Below, in pieces: positions 1 to 8,446 of a stretch of 64,000 bases of DNA (position 1 is the first letter of the stretch; each line of letters starts with the position of its first letter). Location of the stretch: assembly GCF_001425045.1 (NCBI RefSeq), contig NZ_LMDJ01000004.1, positions 186,322 to 250,321 of the forward strand, given 5' to 3'. The DNA comes from Massilia sp. Root351. GTDB lineage: Bacteria > Pseudomonadota > Gammaproteobacteria > Burkholderiales > Burkholderiaceae_D. The notes under the pieces were generated by a model. That model was not told the origin of the DNA. It was given only the letters and a program-made list of their open reading frames with translations, and did no database searches. A program made the translations under genes and the position numbers.

Positions 1-83
1 ATCCGGCCGCGCTGGGCCGCAACCGCCACGCCTACCGGCTATGCCGGGTCGAACGGCTGGCGCAACAAGAGGAGAACCAATGA
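1..83 (+). CDS. C-terminal end of an unidentified protein (truncated by window edge)
   Basis: A frame open from the window edge ends at TGA 81-83. It encodes about 26 residues, ending in ERLAQQEENQ. The stop overlaps the ATG of the gtrA-like gene as ATGA (80-83), the spacing of translationally coupled genes, and the Shine-Dalgarno of the next gene lies inside it. Too little is visible to name a family. By position it probably belongs to the same polysaccharide or lipid-modification operon as gtrA. Confidence 0.5.
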   Translation, partial: PAALGRNRHAYRLCRVERLAQQEENQ

Positions 84-478
84 CAGCCACTATCGCAACC
101 CGGGTCCAGCTGCTGCGCTTCGCGGTGGCCGGCGTGGCCGGGCTGGTGGTCGATGTGGCGGTGCTGTACGCGGCGCTGGCGCTCGGCTGCAATTTCTACG
201 CCGGCCGCGTGCTGTCCTTCCTGGCGGCGGTGTACGCCACCTGGCGTATCAACCGCCGCTACACCTTCCAGCCGGGCGGCGGCAGCCTGTGGGGGGAATG
301 GTGGCGCTACCTGTCGGCCATGCTGGCCGGCGGCGCCGTCAACTACCTGGCCTCGGCGGCCGTGGTGGCGCTGGCGCCGCCCTGGCCGCTGACGCCGGCG
401 CTGGCGGTGGCCGCCGGCTCGCTGGCCGGCATGGGCTTGAATTTCATCAGCGCCAAATGGCTGGTGTTCCGCCGTTAA
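80..478 (+). CDS. GtrA-family membrane protein
   Basis: Small integral membrane protein of 132 residues with four predicted hydrophobic segments and the GtrA-type pattern QLLRFAVAGVAGLVVDVAVL near the N-terminus and INRRYTF in the middle. GtrA proteins are thought to flip undecaprenyl-linked sugars for lipopolysaccharide or teichoic-acid decoration, usually with a GtrB-type glycosyltransferase. I take the ATG at 80 because AGGAG lies eight bases upstream and because it overlaps the preceding stop; an in-frame ATG at 41 has no such support. It converges with the GtrB-like gene on the other strand, and the two stop codons overlap. The family call is firm; the sugar is unknown. Confidence 0.85.
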   Translation: MTATIATRVQLLRFAVAGVAGLVVDVAVLYAALALGCNFYAGRVLSFLAAVYATWRINRRYTFQPGGGSLWGEWWRYLSAMLAGGAVNYLASAAVVALAPPWPLTPALAVAAGSLAGMGLNFISAKWLVFRR

Positions 479-1416
479 TCCTTGGCGCCGCCGTGCGATT
501 CGCGCACCAGGTACACCGGCCGCCGCTTGACCTCGTGGTAGATGCGGCCGATATATTCGCCCAGCACGCCGATGCCGATCAGCTGCACGCCGCCGATGAA
601 CATCACGCTCACCATCAGCGAGGCGTAGCCCGGCACGTCGATGCCGAACAGCATGGTCTTGACGGTGATCAGCAGCGCGTACAGTAGCGCGAACACGGAC
701 GCGCCCAGGCCGACGTAGGTCCAGATCTTCAGCGGCGCCGTGCTGAAGCTGGTGATGCCTTCCAGCGCCAGGTTCCACAATTTCCAGAAGTTAAAGCTCG
801 ACACGCCGGCGCCGCGCGGGCCGTGGTCGTACGGGATGGTCACGGTGCGGAAGCCGACCCAGGCGAACAGGCCCTTCATGAAGCGGTGGTTTTCCGGCAG
901 CTTGCGCAGCGCCTCCACCACCGCCTTGTCCATCAGGCGGAAGTCGCCCACGTTGGCCGGCACCTGGATGTTGGAAATCTTGTTGTGGAAGCGGTAGAAC
1001 TGCACCGCGGTCAGCTTTTGCAGGGCGCCGTCGGTGACCCGGTCGGTGCGCTGGGCCAGCACCACCTCGGCGCCTTTTTCCCACTGCGCCAGCATGTCGG
1101 CGATCAGCTCGGGCGGGTGCTGCAGGTCGGAGTCGATCGGCACCACGGCGTCGCCCATGGCGCGGTCCAGCCCGGCGGTCAGCGCGGCTTCCTTGCCGAA
1201 GTTGCGCGACAGGTCGACCACGTGCACGCGCGGATAGCGCCGGTGCGCCTCCAGCAGCTCGTTCCAGGTGTTGTCGCGGCTGCCGTCGTTGACAGCGATC
1301 ACCTCGAAATCATACTGCGGCAGCGCCGCCGCCACGTCGTTGACGCGGCGAAAGAACTCGGACACATTGCCCGATTCGTTGTAGAACGGGGCGACCAGCG
1401 AGACGACTTTTTTCAT
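475..1416 (-). CDS. GtrB/DPM1-like family 2 glycosyltransferase
   Basis: A 313-residue GT2 enzyme. It begins MKKVVSLVAPFYNESGN, has the nucleotide-sugar motif DGSRDNT near residue 45, the DxD-type metal site PIDSDLQHPPE (D95, D97), and two C-terminal membrane helices from about residue 230. This is the architecture of enzymes that load glucose or another hexose onto polyprenyl phosphate. The ATG at 1416 has TGGAG in front; the longer frame upstream overlaps the neighbouring gene and is not used. It is the last gene of the minus-strand polysaccharide operon, two bases after the previous stop, and faces gtrA, its usual partner family, tail to tail. Confidence 0.85.
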   Translation of the reverse strand: MKKVVSLVAPFYNESGNVSEFFRRVNDVAAALPQYDFEVIAVNDGSRDNTWNELLEAHRRYPRVHVVDLSRNFGKEAALTAGLDRAMGDAVVPIDSDLQHPPELIADMLAQWEKGAEVVLAQRTDRVTDGALQKLTAVQFYRFHNKISNIQVPANVGDFRLMDKAVVEALRKLPENHRFMKGLFAWVGFRTVTIPYDHGPRGAGVSSFNFWKLWNLALEGITSFSTAPLKIWTYVGLGASVFALLYALLITVKTMLFGIDVPGYASLMVSVMFIGGVQLIGIGVLGEYIGRIYHEVKRRPVYLVRESHGGAKD

Positions 1417-1418
1417 TG

Positions 1419-3152
1419 CTATTTCTCCAGAGTGGCCGGCGCCGGGCGTTTGCACAGCCAGGCGAAATCGGCCTCGATACAGGTGGCGGCGGCCGGGCCG
1501 CCCATCAATTGCTCCGCCTCGGCGCGCTGCGCGAAATCGTCCTTGAAGAAGACGAAGCCGGTCGCTTGCGTGCCATGGGTGGCGATTTCTGCGGCGTAAT
1601 TATCGCAGGGCCGCTTGACCCGCGCCACATAGCCGGTGGACACCGTCATGTGCTGCTTGACCGCGTACAGCATGGTCGGCAGGTGGGTCAGCGTGGGCGA
1701 GGCCTTGCTGCAGCCGAACGGCGGATAGACCTGCAGCGCGCGGGTGGACGGGCCGAAGAAGCCGCGCCACACCGGCTGCGTGATGCGCTCGGTCACGCCC
1801 AGCGCCACCGTGTCGCGCACCAGGCGCTGGTGCGGACCCAGGTCCCAGATGTGCAGCACCAGCAGCGCGGCCAGCAGCGCGGCGGCGCGGCGCGGCGCCT
1901 GGTAGCGCCACAGCGTGATGACGGTAAAGGCGGTGAGCGCGTAGCCGACCGGCCAGAAGAAGCGGCCCGAGCTGCGCATGACCGAGGTCAGCTTGGCGGT
2001 CCAGGCCGGCAGGTCCAGGTGGAACAGTTCGCTCTTGCCGAGGTAGACGATGTTCGACAGCGCGTACAGCGTCATGAACAGCAGCACCCAGGCCAGCGCG
2101 CGGTGGCGCTGCCAGAAGCCGGGGTCGATGCGCGCGCGCAGGCGCAGCGCATAGATGGCCGCGCCGATCACGAACAGGCCCAGGTAGGCGAAGCCCTCGC
2201 CCTGGCCGTCGTGCGCGTACATGGCCGGGAATTTCAGCGTGCGGCCGCCGGCCAGCGGCGACAGCAGGTTCATCGAGTAGTAGCCGAAGCCCCACTCGCC
2301 GCCGCCGGCGCCGCCGCCCAGCGGCAGCATGGTGAGCGGCAGGCTGGCCGCCAGCAGCACGGCCGGCGCGGCGGCAACCATCAGGGTGCGGCGCGGAGCG
2401 CGCACCACGTCGCGCGCCAGGTCGGCCGCGAACAGCAGGCACAGCATGCAGAACAGATACAGGTTGATGTAGAACGCCGCCAGCAGCAGCGGGGTCCAGG
2501 CGCCGACGGACACGTGGCCCAGGCGGCTGCCGCGCAGGTAGGCAGCCAGGCCGAACAGCAGCAGCCAGTGCGACATCAGGCTGATGTGGTGGATACGGAT
2601 CGCCAGCGGCGCGAACAGCGCCAGCAGCACCGTCATGGCCAGCAGCGGCATCCAGGCGCGCAGGCGCGCCTCGCGGCACAGCCACCAGGCGCCCACGCCC
2701 TGCAGCAGGTAGCACAGCCCGACCCAGGCCGCGAACGGGTTGCGGAACGGCGTGTCCGGGCCGTGCTGCCACAGCTTGAGCAGCACCGCGTACAGCGGCA
2801 CGGCGTCCAGGAAGGTGACCAGCGTGCCCTGCGGCGCGTTGATCGATTCCAGGCGCAGCAGCGGCCAGTGCCACGGCTCGCGCACGAAGGCGTTGAAGCC
2901 GGCCAGGTACTGGCCGATGTCGTTGTCCTGCAGCTGCCAGAACTGGGTAAGGCCGCGCATGAACGGGGTCGAGAACAGCCAGTGCGCGATGGCCAGCGAC
3001 AGCAGCGCGGCCAGCAGCATGGCGAACGGGCCGGACGGGCTGGTCAGCAGCGCCAGCCAGCGCGGCCGGGCGGTGCTGCCGCTGTGGCTGTGTTTACTGC
3101 TTTCACCGGCGGCGGCCGGCGCGCCGGCGGCCAGGCGCAGTCGCTGCGTCAT
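1419..3152 (-). CDS. Polytopic membrane protein, DUF6311/GT-C-like
   Basis: A 577-residue membrane protein. After about 40 polar N-terminal residues comes a helix, then the soluble stretch FWQLQDNDIGQYLAGFNAF, which resembles DUF6311 proteins, followed by about ten further hydrophobic helices and a soluble C-terminal domain with several cysteines. The fold suggests a GT-C-type lipid-linked sugar transferase, but no catalytic motif is certain. The start at 3152 overlaps the wecE stop as ATGA; longer frames run through wecE. Its place in the operon argues for a role in assembling or modifying the surface polysaccharide. The biochemical function is not known from the sequence. Confidence 0.6.
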   Translation of the reverse strand: MTQRLRLAAGAPAAAGESSKHSHSGSTARPRWLALLTSPSGPFAMLLAALLSLAIAHWLFSTPFMRGLTQFWQLQDNDIGQYLAGFNAFVREPWHWPLLRLESINAPQGTLVTFLDAVPLYAVLLKLWQHGPDTPFRNPFAAWVGLCYLLQGVGAWWLCREARLRAWMPLLAMTVLLALFAPLAIRIHHISLMSHWLLLFGLAAYLRGSRLGHVSVGAWTPLLLAAFYINLYLFCMLCLLFAADLARDVVRAPRRTLMVAAAPAVLLAASLPLTMLPLGGGAGGGEWGFGYYSMNLLSPLAGGRTLKFPAMYAHDGQGEGFAYLGLFVIGAAIYALRLRARIDPGFWQRHRALAWVLLFMTLYALSNIVYLGKSELFHLDLPAWTAKLTSVMRSSGRFFWPVGYALTAFTVITLWRYQAPRRAAALLAALLVLHIWDLGPHQRLVRDTVALGVTERITQPVWRGFFGPSTRALQVYPPFGCSKASPTLTHLPTMLYAVKQHMTVSTGYVARVKRPCDNYAAEIATHGTQATGFVFFKDDFAQRAEAEQLMGGPAAATCIEADFAWLCKRPAPATLEK

Positions 3153-4297
3153 CGCTGCGCCGGGTGCTGCCGCAGCGCCGCCTCCAGGGCCGCCACCACG
3201 CGTGGCAGTTGTGCGTCCAGGCCGACCCACAGCGGCAGGCGCAGCAGGGTTTCGGACAGGCGGTCGGTGTTCTGCAGCACGCCGTGCGCGCGGCTGAACT
3301 TGAGGCCGGCCGGCGCGCTGTGCAGCGGCACGTAGTGGAACACCGGATTGACGCCCTGCGCCTTCATGGCGTCGATCACGGCGCTGCGCTGGGCCAGCGA
3401 GTCGAGCAGGATGTAGTACATATGGGCGTTGTGCACGCAGCCTTCCGGGACCACCGGGCGGCGCAGCTGGCCGGCCGCTTCCAGCGGCGCCAGCGCGGCG
3501 TGGTAGCGGTTCCACAGGTCCATGCGGCGGCCGTTGATCGATTCGGCTTCCTCCATCTGGGCCCACAGGAAGGCCGCGATGACCTCGCCCGGCAGGTAGG
3601 ACGAGCCGACGTCGACCCAGGTGTACTTGTCCACCTGGCCGCGGAAGAACTGGCTGCGGTTGGTGCCTTTTTCACGGATGATCTCGGCCCGCTCGGCCAG
3701 CGCCGGGTCGTTTACCAGCAGCGCGCCGCCTTCGCCGGCAATGATGTTCTTGGTCTCGTGGAAGGAGTAGGCGCCCATGTGGCCGATGCTGCCCAGCGGG
3801 CGGCCCTTGTAGGTCGACAGGATGCCCTGCGCCGCATCCTCCACCACGATCAGCTTGTGGCGGCGCGCGATGTCCATGATGGTGTCCATCTCGCAGGCCA
3901 CGCCGGCGTAGTGCACCGGCAGGATGACCTTGGTGCGCGCGGTGATGGCGGCCTCGATCTTGGTCTCGTCGATGTTCAGCGTGTCCGGGCGGATGTCGAC
4001 GAACACCGGCACCGCGCCGCGCAGCACGAAGGCGTTGGCGGTGGTGACGAAGGTATAGGACGGCATGATCACTTCGTCGCCCGGGCCGACCTCGGCCAGC
4101 AGCGCCGACATTTCCAGCGCGGCGGTGCAGGAGTGGGTCAGCAGCGCGCGGCGGGTGCCGGTGCTGCGTTCCAGCCAGCCGTGGCACAGCTTGGTGAACT
4201 GGCCGTCGCCGGACAGGTGGCCGTTGGTGTGGGCCTGGGCGATGTGCCACAGTTCGCGGCCGGTCATGAAGGGCTTGTTGAATGGAATGCTTTGCAT
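3149..4297 (-). CDS. wecE: dTDP-4-amino-4,6-dideoxygalactose transaminase
   Basis: PLP-dependent DegT/DnrJ/EryC1 aminotransferase of 382 residues that resembles Escherichia coli WecE along its whole length (for example GDEVIMPSYTFV, NIDETKIEAAIT, EKGTNRSQFFRGQVDKYTW). The PLP lysine is in SFHETKN (K183), and VVEDAAQG (D154) contacts the pyridine nitrogen. It converts dTDP-4-keto-6-deoxyglucose to dTDP-4-amino-4,6-dideoxygalactose. The ATG at 4297 follows AAGGAGAACACT. Two genes upstream is a WecD-like acetyltransferase, so the pair should supply dTDP-Fuc4NAc or a close relative. No RmlA/RmlB genes for its precursor are in the window. Confidence 0.9.
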   Translation of the reverse strand: MQSIPFNKPFMTGRELWHIAQAHTNGHLSGDGQFTKLCHGWLERSTGTRRALLTHSCTAALEMSALLAEVGPGDEVIMPSYTFVTTANAFVLRGAVPVFVDIRPDTLNIDETKIEAAITARTKVILPVHYAGVACEMDTIMDIARRHKLIVVEDAAQGILSTYKGRPLGSIGHMGAYSFHETKNIIAGEGGALLVNDPALAERAEIIREKGTNRSQFFRGQVDKYTWVDVGSSYLPGEVIAAFLWAQMEEAESINGRRMDLWNRYHAALAPLEAAGQLRRPVVPEGCVHNAHMYYILLDSLAQRSAVIDAMKAQGVNPVFHYVPLHSAPAGLKFSRAHGVLQNTDRLSETLLRLPLWVGLDAQLPRVVAALEAALRQHPAQR

Positions 4298-4307
4298 AGT
4301 GTTCTCC

Positions 4308-4682
4308 TTATCCTTGGGCGGCAACCACGGTGCCGATGCAGATCAGCGCCACGCCGGCCATGCGGACCGGCGACATCGGTTCATTGAACAGCCAGGCGCT
4401 CAGGCCCAGCACGATGACGAAATTCAGGCTCATGAAAGGGTAGGCGTGGCTCAGCTGGAACTTGGTCATGGCGCCCATCCAGGAAATCGAGGCCAGGAAG
4501 GCGGCCGCGAAGGCGCTGATGATCCACGGGTTGAGCAGCAGCTTGATCATGAACATCAGCTTGTCGCCGCCGGCGGCCGGCATGGCGCCGGCCTGGCTGA
4601 CCTGCATCTTGATGGCGATCTGGCCGTAGACGGTGAGCGCGATGGTCAGCGCGATGTAGAAGTAGTTGGTCAGTGAGCTCAT
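4308..4682 (-). CDS. ArnE/EamA-like small membrane transporter
   Basis: A 124-residue protein with four hydrophobic helices, the half-size EamA/SMR architecture seen in ArnE and ArnF, which flip aminoarabinose-phosphoundecaprenol. The motif LTVYGQIAIKMQVS in helix 1 and SHAYPFMSLNFVIVLGLSAW in helix 3 fit that group. The start at 4682 overlaps the stop of the acetyltransferase gene as ATGA; the longer open frame lies inside that gene. Between wecD-like and wecE genes it is likely a carrier or flippase for the lipid-linked amino sugar, by analogy only. Confidence 0.75.
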   Translation of the reverse strand: MSSLTNYFYIALTIALTVYGQIAIKMQVSQAGAMPAAGGDKLMFMIKLLLNPWIISAFAAAFLASISWMGAMTKFQLSHAYPFMSLNFVIVLGLSAWLFNEPMSPVRMAGVALICIGTVVAAQG

Positions 4683-5359
4683 GGCACGATCCGGTGGTAA
4701 ATGTCTTGCGGGTGTTGGAAAGAAAAACCGAGCGAGGCGTACAGGTTCAGCACGGCCAGGTTGGCGGCCGAGATCGAGCTGCGCACTTCCGGCTGGCCGG
4801 CCTGGAACAGGGCTTCGGCGGCCTGGTGCCACCAGTGCTTGGCCAGGCCCTGGCCGCGGCACTCGGGCGCCACCGCGTGCAGCACCAGGGTGGCGCCATG
4901 GTAGCCGATGAAGCCGGACAGCGCGCCGTCGCGGTACAGGCCGTACACGGTGCCGGCCGCCAGCAGCTGGCGCAGCCAGTTATCGTAGCGCAGGTCGGCG
5001 CCGGCGCGCGGCAGCGCGTAGTCGCGGTGGAAGCGGCCGTGCTCGAAGGCGCCGTGGCAGATGGCCAGGGTGCGCTGCGGCTCCGGCGCCAGGGCGATGT
5101 GCAGGGTCGGCAGGCCGGCGCGCGGCGCCGGGGCGCGCAGCTGGGCCGGCGTGGCGCGCGTGCCCAGCAGCGTGTCGCAGTAGTGGAAGCCGTGCTGCTC
5201 CAGCAGCGCCTTGTCGGCCAGCGGGTCGACCTTGATGGTTTGCAGGCCGGGCGTGGCGTCGGCCAGGCGCAGCGCCTCGGGCGTGCAGGCGGCCAGCTCC
5301 CAGGCCGGCATGCCGAAGGCGGCCGCGTCGTAGGGCGCCGGCGCCAGCAGCTCAGTCAT
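4679..5359 (-). CDS. WecD-like GNAT acetyltransferase
   Basis: A 226-residue protein of WecD/RffC size. The C-terminal half is a GNAT fold with the acetyl-CoA motif VAPECRGQGLAKHWW and the typical end AANLAVLNLYASLGF. The N-terminal half has the FGMPAWEL and DPLADKALLEQHGF features of dTDP-fucosamine acetyltransferases. It would acetylate the 4-amino group made by WecE. The start at 5359 overlaps the upstream glycosyltransferase stop by eight bases. Sequence similarity to WecD itself is modest, so the acceptor is inferred mainly from the neighbouring wecE. Confidence 0.75.
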   Translation of the reverse strand: MTELLAPAPYDAAAFGMPAWELAACTPEALRLADATPGLQTIKVDPLADKALLEQHGFHYCDTLLGTRATPAQLRAPAPRAGLPTLHIALAPEPQRTLAICHGAFEHGRFHRDYALPRAGADLRYDNWLRQLLAAGTVYGLYRDGALSGFIGYHGATLVLHAVAPECRGQGLAKHWWHQAAEALFQAGQPEVRSSISAANLAVLNLYASLGFSFQHPQDIYHRIVP

Positions 5360-6305
5360 GGCGCGCCTCGGCGTTGGGCGTGGCGCGGCGCACGATGTAC
5401 AGCGGGCGCTTCTTCGCTTCGTCGAAGGACTTGCCGACGTAGATGCCGATGATGCCCAGGATGCCGATGATCAGGCCGCCGATGAAGTAGAGCGACACCA
5501 TCAGGCTGGCCCAGCCGGGAATGGCGGTGCCCTGGAACAGCGCCCGGCCCAGGATGAAGCCGCCGAAGCCGAACGACACGGCGGCCATGCTCAGGCCCAG
5601 CGTGGCGGCCATGCGCAGCGGCTTGTCCGAGTAGGCGATGATGGTGTCCGAGGCCAGCTTCCACAGCTTGCGGAAGGTGTAGGTGGAGCTGCCGTCGAAG
5701 CGCTCGGCGTGCTGCACCTGGATGCCGGTGGTGGGGAAACCCATCCACTGCACGTGGCCGCCGAAGAAGCGCAGCTGCTCGCGCATGCGCACGAAATTCT
5801 TCACCACCTGGCGCGACATGATGCGGAAGTTGCCGCTGTCGCCGTCGAACTTGATGTCGGCCAGGTAGCTGAACAGGCGATAGAACAGCCACGAGGTGGC
5901 GCGCTTGAGCCACGGGTCCTGGCGCGGGCCGCGCAGGGCCAGCACCACGTCGTAGCCTTCCTGGGCCTTGGCGTACAGGCGCGGGATTTCCTCCGGCGCG
6001 TCCTGCAGGTCGCAGTCCATCACCACCACCCAGTCGCCCCGGCAATGGTCCATGCCGGCCGTGATGCCGTAGTGCTGGCCGAAGTTGCGGCTGAACTGCA
6101 GGCCCACCACGCGCGGGTCGGCGGCGGCCAGGCGTTCGATCACATCCCACGACTTGTCCGGGCCGCAGTCTTCCACCAGCACGATTTCAAAGCGCGGGCT
6201 GACGGTTTCCAGCGCCGCGCGCAGGCGGCGGTACAGCTCGTCGAGCATGGTTTCGGCGCGGTACACCGGGATGACCACCGAGATCAGCGGCGTTTCTGCT
6301 TGCAT
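5352..6305 (-). CDS. GtrB/ArnC-like family 2 glycosyltransferase
   Basis: A 317-residue GT2 enzyme. The N-terminal catalytic domain begins ISVVIPVYRAE, has VEDCGPDKSW and the DxD-like MDCDLQDAPEE (about residues 97-102), and ends with two membrane helices (about 235-300). It resembles enzymes that transfer a sugar to undecaprenyl phosphate. I chose the ATG at 6305 because AAGGA stands seven bases upstream; an in-frame ATG at 6320 is the alternative. Next to wecE, wecD-like and the ArnE-like carrier, it may load the amino sugar onto the lipid. It is a second, diverged copy of the type found at 475-1416. Confidence 0.8.
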   Translation of the reverse strand: MQAETPLISVVIPVYRAETMLDELYRRLRAALETVSPRFEIVLVEDCGPDKSWDVIERLAAADPRVVGLQFSRNFGQHYGITAGMDHCRGDWVVVMDCDLQDAPEEIPRLYAKAQEGYDVVLALRGPRQDPWLKRATSWLFYRLFSYLADIKFDGDSGNFRIMSRQVVKNFVRMREQLRFFGGHVQWMGFPTTGIQVQHAERFDGSSTYTFRKLWKLASDTIIAYSDKPLRMAATLGLSMAAVSFGFGGFILGRALFQGTAIPGWASLMVSLYFIGGLIIGILGIIGIYVGKSFDEAKKRPLYIVRRATPNAEARHD

Positions 6306-6337
6306 GTTGAGTTCCTTCATAGTCCTGTGCCCGCCCG

Positions 6338-8446
6338 TCACTTGGTGGGAAGCGGCACGCGGCGCGGGTCGAGCGCCAGCAGCGCAGTGCCGCTGGTGGC
6401 CAGGCGCGCCACGCCGTTGCTGTGGATGCGCAGTTCAAGGTCGGGCGCGGGCCCGGACAGCCTGAACGGCAGCTTGATGTTGTGCGCGCCCGCCTGGCTG
6501 ATGGGGGCGCTGGCCAGCACCACGCTGCCGCCGGCGGCCGCCACTTCGACCCGGCCCGCCTGCACGCCGGCGGCGGCGCCCGAGTCCAGCTCGAAGGTGG
6601 CCACGTAGTTGCCGGGATTGCTGTTGCGGCGCACGCCGTAAGTGAGCCAGCCCGTTTCGCCCGGCTGCGCCAGCAGGCGCGCACCGGCCGGGTCGAACTG
6701 GCCGATATGGTGGCCGGTGGCGGCGCTGGCCGGGAAGCGCAGCGGCACCGGCTGCGCGTAGTCCCACAGCGGCAGGCGCGACGCGATATTGAACGGATAC
6801 ACCAGCACCTGGCGCTCGTTGTACTGCAGGCGGCGCTCCGGCTCGCCCAGCAGCTGCGCCATGCGCGGCCAGTCGATGGCCTTCATCTGTTCCGGCGTCA
6901 GCAGCAGGAAGGTCGGGCCGCTCCAGTAGCTGGCCTGGTACCAGCGGTCCGAGGACAGGTGGCGCACCGGTTGCGGCAGGCCGTCGCTGACGGCGATCTG
7001 GCGCAGCCGCACGCGCTGCCTGCCCAGCAGGGTGGTGTTGCCGGCCACCCAGAATTCGCCGTAGCCGTACTGCAGGCCGTGGCTGACCAGGAAGTCGCTC
7101 AGGTGGGAATCGCTGCGCGGCGCCTGCGCGCGCTTGAACAGCTTGCCCGGGCCGGGCGCGTTCTGCACGCGGTAGGCTTGTACCGCGCTCAGCGCCAGCA
7201 CGGACAGGGCGGCCACGCCGGCCAGGCGCGGCGCGCTGCGCCAGCTGCACTCGTCCACGGCGATCCCGCCCAGCAGCATGATCAGGCACAGCAGCGCGGG
7301 CACCAGGTAGCGCACCGAAGCCTGCGGGTCGGCCATGTCGGGCAGCGAGGTGGCCAGCATCATGAACAGCGGCACGGCGGCCGAGGCCAGCGTGAAGACA
7401 CCGAAGAACAGGCGGCCGCGGTGGCGCGGCGCGTGTGCGCGCAGCGAGCGGCGCAGCGCCCACGGCAGCAGCGCCAGCACGGTGGCGGCGGCGGCCAGGC
7501 GCAAGGCGGCCCAGACGCCGGCCGCGTTGATCACCGGCTTGCCGGCCGGCGGCTTGCCGCCCAGTACGCTGAGCAGCCCTTCCAGCGTGCCGGCCAGGTT
7601 GCGCCCCATCTCGTCGAAGCGCAGCCAGGTGGCCGGCGCCAGGCCGCTGTTGCCGACCAGGTTCATGTAGTGGTTGTGCAGCAGGGTGCCGGTCACCAGC
7701 GCCGCCGCCAGCAGCGCCAGCAGCAGGGTGTTCTGGCGCTGCGGCGACACGCCGGCGGTGCTGAACACGTGCGCCTCGGGGCGGCTGGGCTGCAGGCGCA
7801 TGGCCAGCGTGGCCAGCGCCAGCGGCAGGCCGTAGTACACCAGCGCGCGCTGCGGGTTGGACCAGAACAGCAGCAGCAGCAGCAGGCCGGCGCCGGCGCC
7901 CCAGCCCCAGCGCGCCGCGCCGCGCGCGTGCAGGAAGCGCCACGAGGCGCAGCACAACAGGCAAACCTGGGCGAACAACAGGCCGTAGGCGGCCTGGCCG
8001 TACAGGTTTTCGGCCATGACCACCGACATGCCGCCGCTGAACACCGCCAGCAGCAGCAGGCGCGCCATGCGCGACTGGCCCAGCAGGGCGCCGCTCCACC
8101 ACACGCAGCCCAGCACCAGCACGGCGGTCACCAGGCTGGAGACGGCGTGCAGCGCGTAGGAGTTGGGCAGCACGTACAGCAGCGGCACGATGACAGTGTG
8201 GGTAAACAGCAGCCACAAGTCGCCGTTGGCGTAGTTCCAGGCGCGCGGGATCCACTGCCCGGTGTCGTGGATTTCCTGCGCCAGCAGGTTCATCACGGCC
8301 GAGTCGGAATTGGTCACCACGCGGTAGTCGAGCACCACGTAGTGCAGCAGCAGCAGCAGGTTCACCAGCAGCAGCAGGGGCAGCAGCACACGCTGCAGGG
8401 CCAGCCGGGCCGTGGCGGGGGAAAGTCTGATCATCGTCTTGTTCAT
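6338..8446 (-). CDS. Large polytopic membrane protein, unknown function
   Basis: A 702-residue protein with about ten to twelve hydrophobic helices through residue 450, beginning with the very leucine-rich LLPLLLLVNLLLLLHYVVLD. It is followed by a soluble domain of about 230 residues that ends in a beta-rich, lectin-like stretch (roughly 590-700). The layout resembles GT-C or ligase-type envelope proteins, but I do not recognise a family signature. The start at 8446 overlaps the preceding stop as ATGA. Its place between the multi-domain glycosyltransferase and the GtrB-like gene suggests a part in periplasmic polysaccharide assembly. Confidence 0.6.
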   Translation of the reverse strand: MNKTMIRLSPATARLALQRVLLPLLLLVNLLLLLHYVVLDYRVVTNSDSAVMNLLAQEIHDTGQWIPRAWNYANGDLWLLFTHTVIVPLLYVLPNSYALHAVSSLVTAVLVLGCVWWSGALLGQSRMARLLLLAVFSGGMSVVMAENLYGQAAYGLLFAQVCLLCCASWRFLHARGAARWGWGAGAGLLLLLLFWSNPQRALVYYGLPLALATLAMRLQPSRPEAHVFSTAGVSPQRQNTLLLALLAAALVTGTLLHNHYMNLVGNSGLAPATWLRFDEMGRNLAGTLEGLLSVLGGKPPAGKPVINAAGVWAALRLAAAATVLALLPWALRRSLRAHAPRHRGRLFFGVFTLASAAVPLFMMLATSLPDMADPQASVRYLVPALLCLIMLLGGIAVDECSWRSAPRLAGVAALSVLALSAVQAYRVQNAPGPGKLFKRAQAPRSDSHLSDFLVSHGLQYGYGEFWVAGNTTLLGRQRVRLRQIAVSDGLPQPVRHLSSDRWYQASYWSGPTFLLLTPEQMKAIDWPRMAQLLGEPERRLQYNERQVLVYPFNIASRLPLWDYAQPVPLRFPASAATGHHIGQFDPAGARLLAQPGETGWLTYGVRRNSNPGNYVATFELDSGAAAGVQAGRVEVAAAGGSVVLASAPISQAGAHNIKLPFRLSGPAPDLELRIHSNGVARLATSGTALLALDPRRVPLPTK

